From positions 1 through 64,000 of the forward strand of contig NZ_JAEVHL010000013.1 in NCBI RefSeq assembly GCF_016803395.1: a DNA stretch of 64,000 nt. The letters are read 5' to 3'. Made by a program: the position numbers and the translations under genes. Shown here piece after piece: positions 62,595 through 64,000 of the stretch. The DNA comes from Micromonospora tarensis (GTDB lineage Bacteria > Actinomycetota > Actinomycetes > Mycobacteriales > Micromonosporaceae). Within the stretch, counting starts at the first letter, position 1. Each line of letters begins with the position of its first letter. The notes under the pieces were generated by a model. It saw only the letters and a list, made by a program, of their open reading frames with translations. It had not been told where the DNA came from and ran no database searches.

Positions 62595-64000
62595 ATGAGC
62601 ACCCCGAAGGACCGGCCGGTCGGCCTGGCCGCGCTGCTGCCGTACCTGCGGGAGCACCGCGGCACCCTGGTCGTGGTGGGCGCGCTGTCGCTGGTCGGCG
62701 CGGCGGCGTCGCTGGCGCAGCCGCTGCTCACCCGCACGGTGCTCGACCGGATCGGCGCCGCACACCCGGTGTCCGGGCTGGTGGCGGTGCTGGTGACTCT
62801 GGTGGTGCTCGGCGCGGCGATCGGTGGGCTGCGCGACTACCTGCTCCAACGCACCGCCGAAGGGCTGGTGCTGGGCACCCGCCGACGGCTGGCCGGCCAC
62901 CTGCTGCGGCTGCCCATCGCCGAGTACGACCGCCGCCGCACCGGGGACCTGCTCTCCCGGGTCGGTTCGGACACCACGCTGCTGCGCGCGGTCGTCACCT
63001 CCGGGCTGTTCGAGACGGTCACCGGGGCGGTGACGGTGGTCGGCGCCGCCACCGCCATGGTGCTGCTCGACCCGCTGCTGTTCGGGGTCACACTGCTCGG
63101 GGTGGTGCTGGGGCTGGGCTTCGCCGCCACCTTCGCCCGCCGGGTCCGGGCGTTGGCCCGCACCGCCCAGGAGCGGATCGGCGAGATGACCTCGGCGGTG
63201 GAGCGGGCCCTCTCGGCGGCCCGCACCATCCGGGCCAGCCGCGCCGAGAGCCGGGAGACGGAGACCGTCGCCGGCAGCGCGCGGGAGGCGTACGCGGCGG
63301 GGCTGCGGGTGGCCCGGGTGCAGGCGCTGGTCGGCCCGATCGGCTCGGTCACCGTGCAGGGCGCGTTCCTGCTGGTGCTCGGCATCGGCGGGGCACGGGT
63401 CGCCGCCGGGGCGATCTCCGTCGGGGACCTGGTGGCGTTCGTCATGTACCTGTTCCTGCTGGCGCTGCCGCTGGGCCAGGTGCTGCGGGCGTACACCCAG
63501 TTGCAGTCCGGCCTCGGCGCCCTCCAGCGGATCGAGGAGATCCTGGCCGTGCCCGCCGAGGGCGCGGCGGACCGGCCCGCGCCCCCGGTCACGACGGCGA
63601 CCCGGCACGGTCCGACCCCCATGATCGAGTTCGATCGGGTGGGTTTCGGCTACCCGGGCGGCGAGCCGGTGCTGCACGAGGTCAGCTTCACGGTGCCCGC
63701 CGGCACCCGTACCGCCCTGGTCGGCCCCTCCGGCGCCGGCAAGTCGACACTGCTGGCCCTGGTCGAGCGCTTCTACGAGGTGAGCGCCGGCGCGATCCGG
63801 CTGGACGGCACCGACCTGCGCGGCCTGCCCCGCGACGCGCTGCGGGCCCGGCTCGGCTACGTCGAGCAGGAGGCCCCGGTGCTGGCCGGCACGCTGCGGG
63901 AGAACCTGCTGATCACCGCCCCGGACACCACCGACGAGCGACTGCGCGAGGTCCTCGACGAGGTCAACCTGGGCCACCTCGCGCAGCGCACCGCGGCCGG
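62595..64000 (+). CDS. ABC exporter, fused membrane and ATPase domains (3' truncated by the window)
   Basis: The frame is open to the end of the window, 468 codons. Residues 1-310 form six membrane helices with the usual transporter pattern (TPKDRPVGLAALLPYLREHR; TRRRLAGHLLRLPIAEYDRR; GDLLSRVGSDTTLLRAV). The nucleotide-binding domain starts near 345, with Walker A GPSGAGKST and the Q-loop YVEQEAPVLAGT. The signature motif and Walker B lie beyond the window. It is a type IV half-transporter exporter of unknown substrate. It starts 40 bases after the dehydrogenase, in the same direction. Confidence 0.93.
   Translation, partial: MSTPKDRPVGLAALLPYLREHRGTLVVVGALSLVGAAASLAQPLLTRTVLDRIGAAHPVSGLVAVLVTLVVLGAAIGGLRDYLLQRTAEGLVLGTRRRLAGHLLRLPIAEYDRRRTGDLLSRVGSDTTLLRAVVTSGLFETVTGAVTVVGAATAMVLLDPLLFGVTLLGVVLGLGFAATFARRVRALARTAQERIGEMTSAVERALSAARTIRASRAESRETETVAGSAREAYAAGLRVARVQALVGPIGSVTVQGAFLLVLGIGGARVAAGAISVGDLVAFVMYLFLLALPLGQVLRAYTQLQSGLGALQRIEEILAVPAEGAADRPAPPVTTATRHGPTPMIEFDRVGFGYPGGEPVLHEVSFTVPAGTRTALVGPSGAGKSTLLALVERFYEVSAGAIRLDGTDLRGLPRDALRARLGYVEQEAPVLAGTLRENLLITAPDTTDERLREVLDEVNLGHLAQRTAA

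Overview
The window is chromosomal DNA of a high-GC actinomycete, most likely a Micromonospora-type organism (inference). The grounds are the base composition, GTG starts, rifamycin phosphotransferase behind a rifamycin-associated element, DosR-type hibernation factor homologues, XRE regulators of actinomycete type, and a palindromic repeat containing GTGATCATGAGG. I saw no tRNA, rRNA, CRISPR array, transposase or phage structural module.

Layout: 44-7942 carries alpha-glucan and trehalose metabolism (a family-4 glycosyltransferase divergent from glgX-treY-treZ). 7978-13414 is a less GC-biased regulator island: a small hypothetical gene, two near-identical XRE regulators flanking an anchored hypothetical protein, and a third XRE regulator preceded by a 53-codon ORF and interrupted in frame by a palindromic repeat. 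13525-16009 is an envelope group (desaturase, holin-like protein, DUF3618). 16016-20552 holds a decayed XRE fragment, a secreted GH43 enzyme, small hypotheticals and a secreted beta-propeller. 20802-21870 is a DUF2089/membrane/SHOCT operon. 22038-24391 has a short-chain dehydrogenase remnant, an ECF sigma factor and two membrane proteins. 24369-29816 is a drug-related block: a RibD-like reductase, a truncated MFS transporter fused to a second RibD-like remnant, and a coupled rph-bla operon behind the rifamycin-associated element.

29910-35644 has a winged-helix protein, a beta-carbonic anhydrase, a DUF4396 protein divergent from a HEAT/MerR operon with a MerR-type promoter, and a possible papain-fold protein. 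35708-44509 is a mixed metabolic stretch (alpha/beta hydrolases, DUF4097, a glycogen debranching-type enzyme coupled to an SCP2 protein, alcohol dehydrogenase, a deleted GNAT, DUF2267). 44579-53123 has a GCS2 ligase followed by a stress cluster: a Balon/Rv2629-like factor, a ThDP enzyme, a diiron redox protein, CDGSH and a large unknown protein. 53346-57395 has a sigma-STAS fusion and a STAS-HATPase protein either side of ctaD. 58075-64000 is a sugar cluster (GT4, gpgS, Gfo/Idh/MocA oxidoreductase, medium-chain dehydrogenase) ending in a truncated ABC exporter.

Nine genes are split by an apparent one-base deletion, mostly in G/C runs. That fits sequencing indels better than gene decay, so they are annotated as genes with a broken frame. 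True remnants (XRE fragment, short-chain dehydrogenase tail, RibD/MFS chimera, GNAT deletion) are listed separately.
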